DNA of 64,000 nt, taken from a bacterium. GTDB taxonomy: Bacteria > Actinomycetota > Acidimicrobiia > Spongiisociales > Spongiisociaceae. The notes below the pieces were generated by a model. It saw nothing but the letters and a program-made list of their open reading frames with translations, made no database searches and was not told where the DNA came from. Below are positions 63,995 to 64,000 of the stretch, piece by piece (the stretch's first letter is position 1; each line of letters starts with the position of its first letter). The translations under genes and the position numbers were made by a program. The stretch is from NCBI GenBank assembly GCA_028821235.1, contig JAPPGV010000017.1, forward strand, positions 51,636-115,635, given 5' to 3'.

Positions 63995-64000
63995 ACCCCC

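Overview
The window is about 64 kb of high-GC bacterial DNA with many GTG and TTG starts. It almost certainly comes from an actinobacterium. Supporting genes are a WhiB-family Fe-S regulator, split coenzyme F420 synthases CofG and CofH, a DUF2342 zinc metalloprotease, a UPF0182 membrane protein, a DivIVA-type coiled-coil protein, an Rv1339-like gene next to rph and rdgB, and the order rpsP-khpA-rimM-trmD-rplS-lepB. Separate cofG and cofH instead of a fused fbiC fit a deep-branching class such as Acidimicrobiia. That placement is an inference from gene content, not a phylogeny.

Layout. 1-4.2 kb: the 3' end of an HU gene, then a minus-strand sdhC-sdhA-sdhB-SCP2 operon. 4.2-9.2 kb: whiB, a lipoprotein, tatA, a peroxiredoxin, the DUF2342 protease, moaE and bioY. 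9.3-18 kb: a PDZ/Lon-like protease, a DivIVA-like protein preceded by DnaA-box sequences, UPF0182, ppsA and an EamA transporter. 18-21.2 kb: a class III aminotransferase, a D-Ala-D-Ala ligase, a stand-alone RAM domain and a cold-shock-like protein. 21.3-33.7 kb: a housekeeping block recG-rsmD-coaD-(coiled coil)-DUF177-rpmF-plsX-rnc-mutM-smc-ftsY-cdd, much of it joined by ATGA or GTGA overlaps. 33.7-41.1 kb: marR, an exported protein, an ATP-dependent DNA ligase coupled to a ferredoxin-reductase-like protein, an MMPL/RND exporter and a LigD-type polymerase. 41.1-45.2 kb (minus strand): etfBA and upp-atl-deoA. 45.3-60.4 kb: ffh-rpsP-khpA-rimM, then sulP and cofG-cofH, then trmD-rplS-lepB, yraN, comM-dprA, an MBL hydrolase and rph-rdgB.

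The last 3.5 kb is accessory DNA. A tRNA-Lys(CUU) gene is followed at once by a P4-type tyrosine integrase, a Thr-rich membrane-anchored exported protein, a frameshifted AlpA-type excisionase and, at the right edge, tandem repeats that look like the end of an IS21-type insertion sequence. This is the left part of an island integrated at the tRNA gene. Its right junction lies outside the window.

The most striking pattern not explained by genes is a dispersed family of AT-rich heptad repeats (unit TAGTTGC or its complement GCAACTA). Eight copies sit at gene 3' ends, six of them between convergent genes. They often contain the TAG stop codons themselves, can form hairpins, and a long array puts stops in all six frames. 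Two short elements with terminal inverted repeats (164 and 200 bp) lie between smc and ftsY and between trmD and rplS. CofH carries an unrecognised N-terminal region of about 250 residues. No CRISPR array, rRNA or complete insertion sequence was seen.
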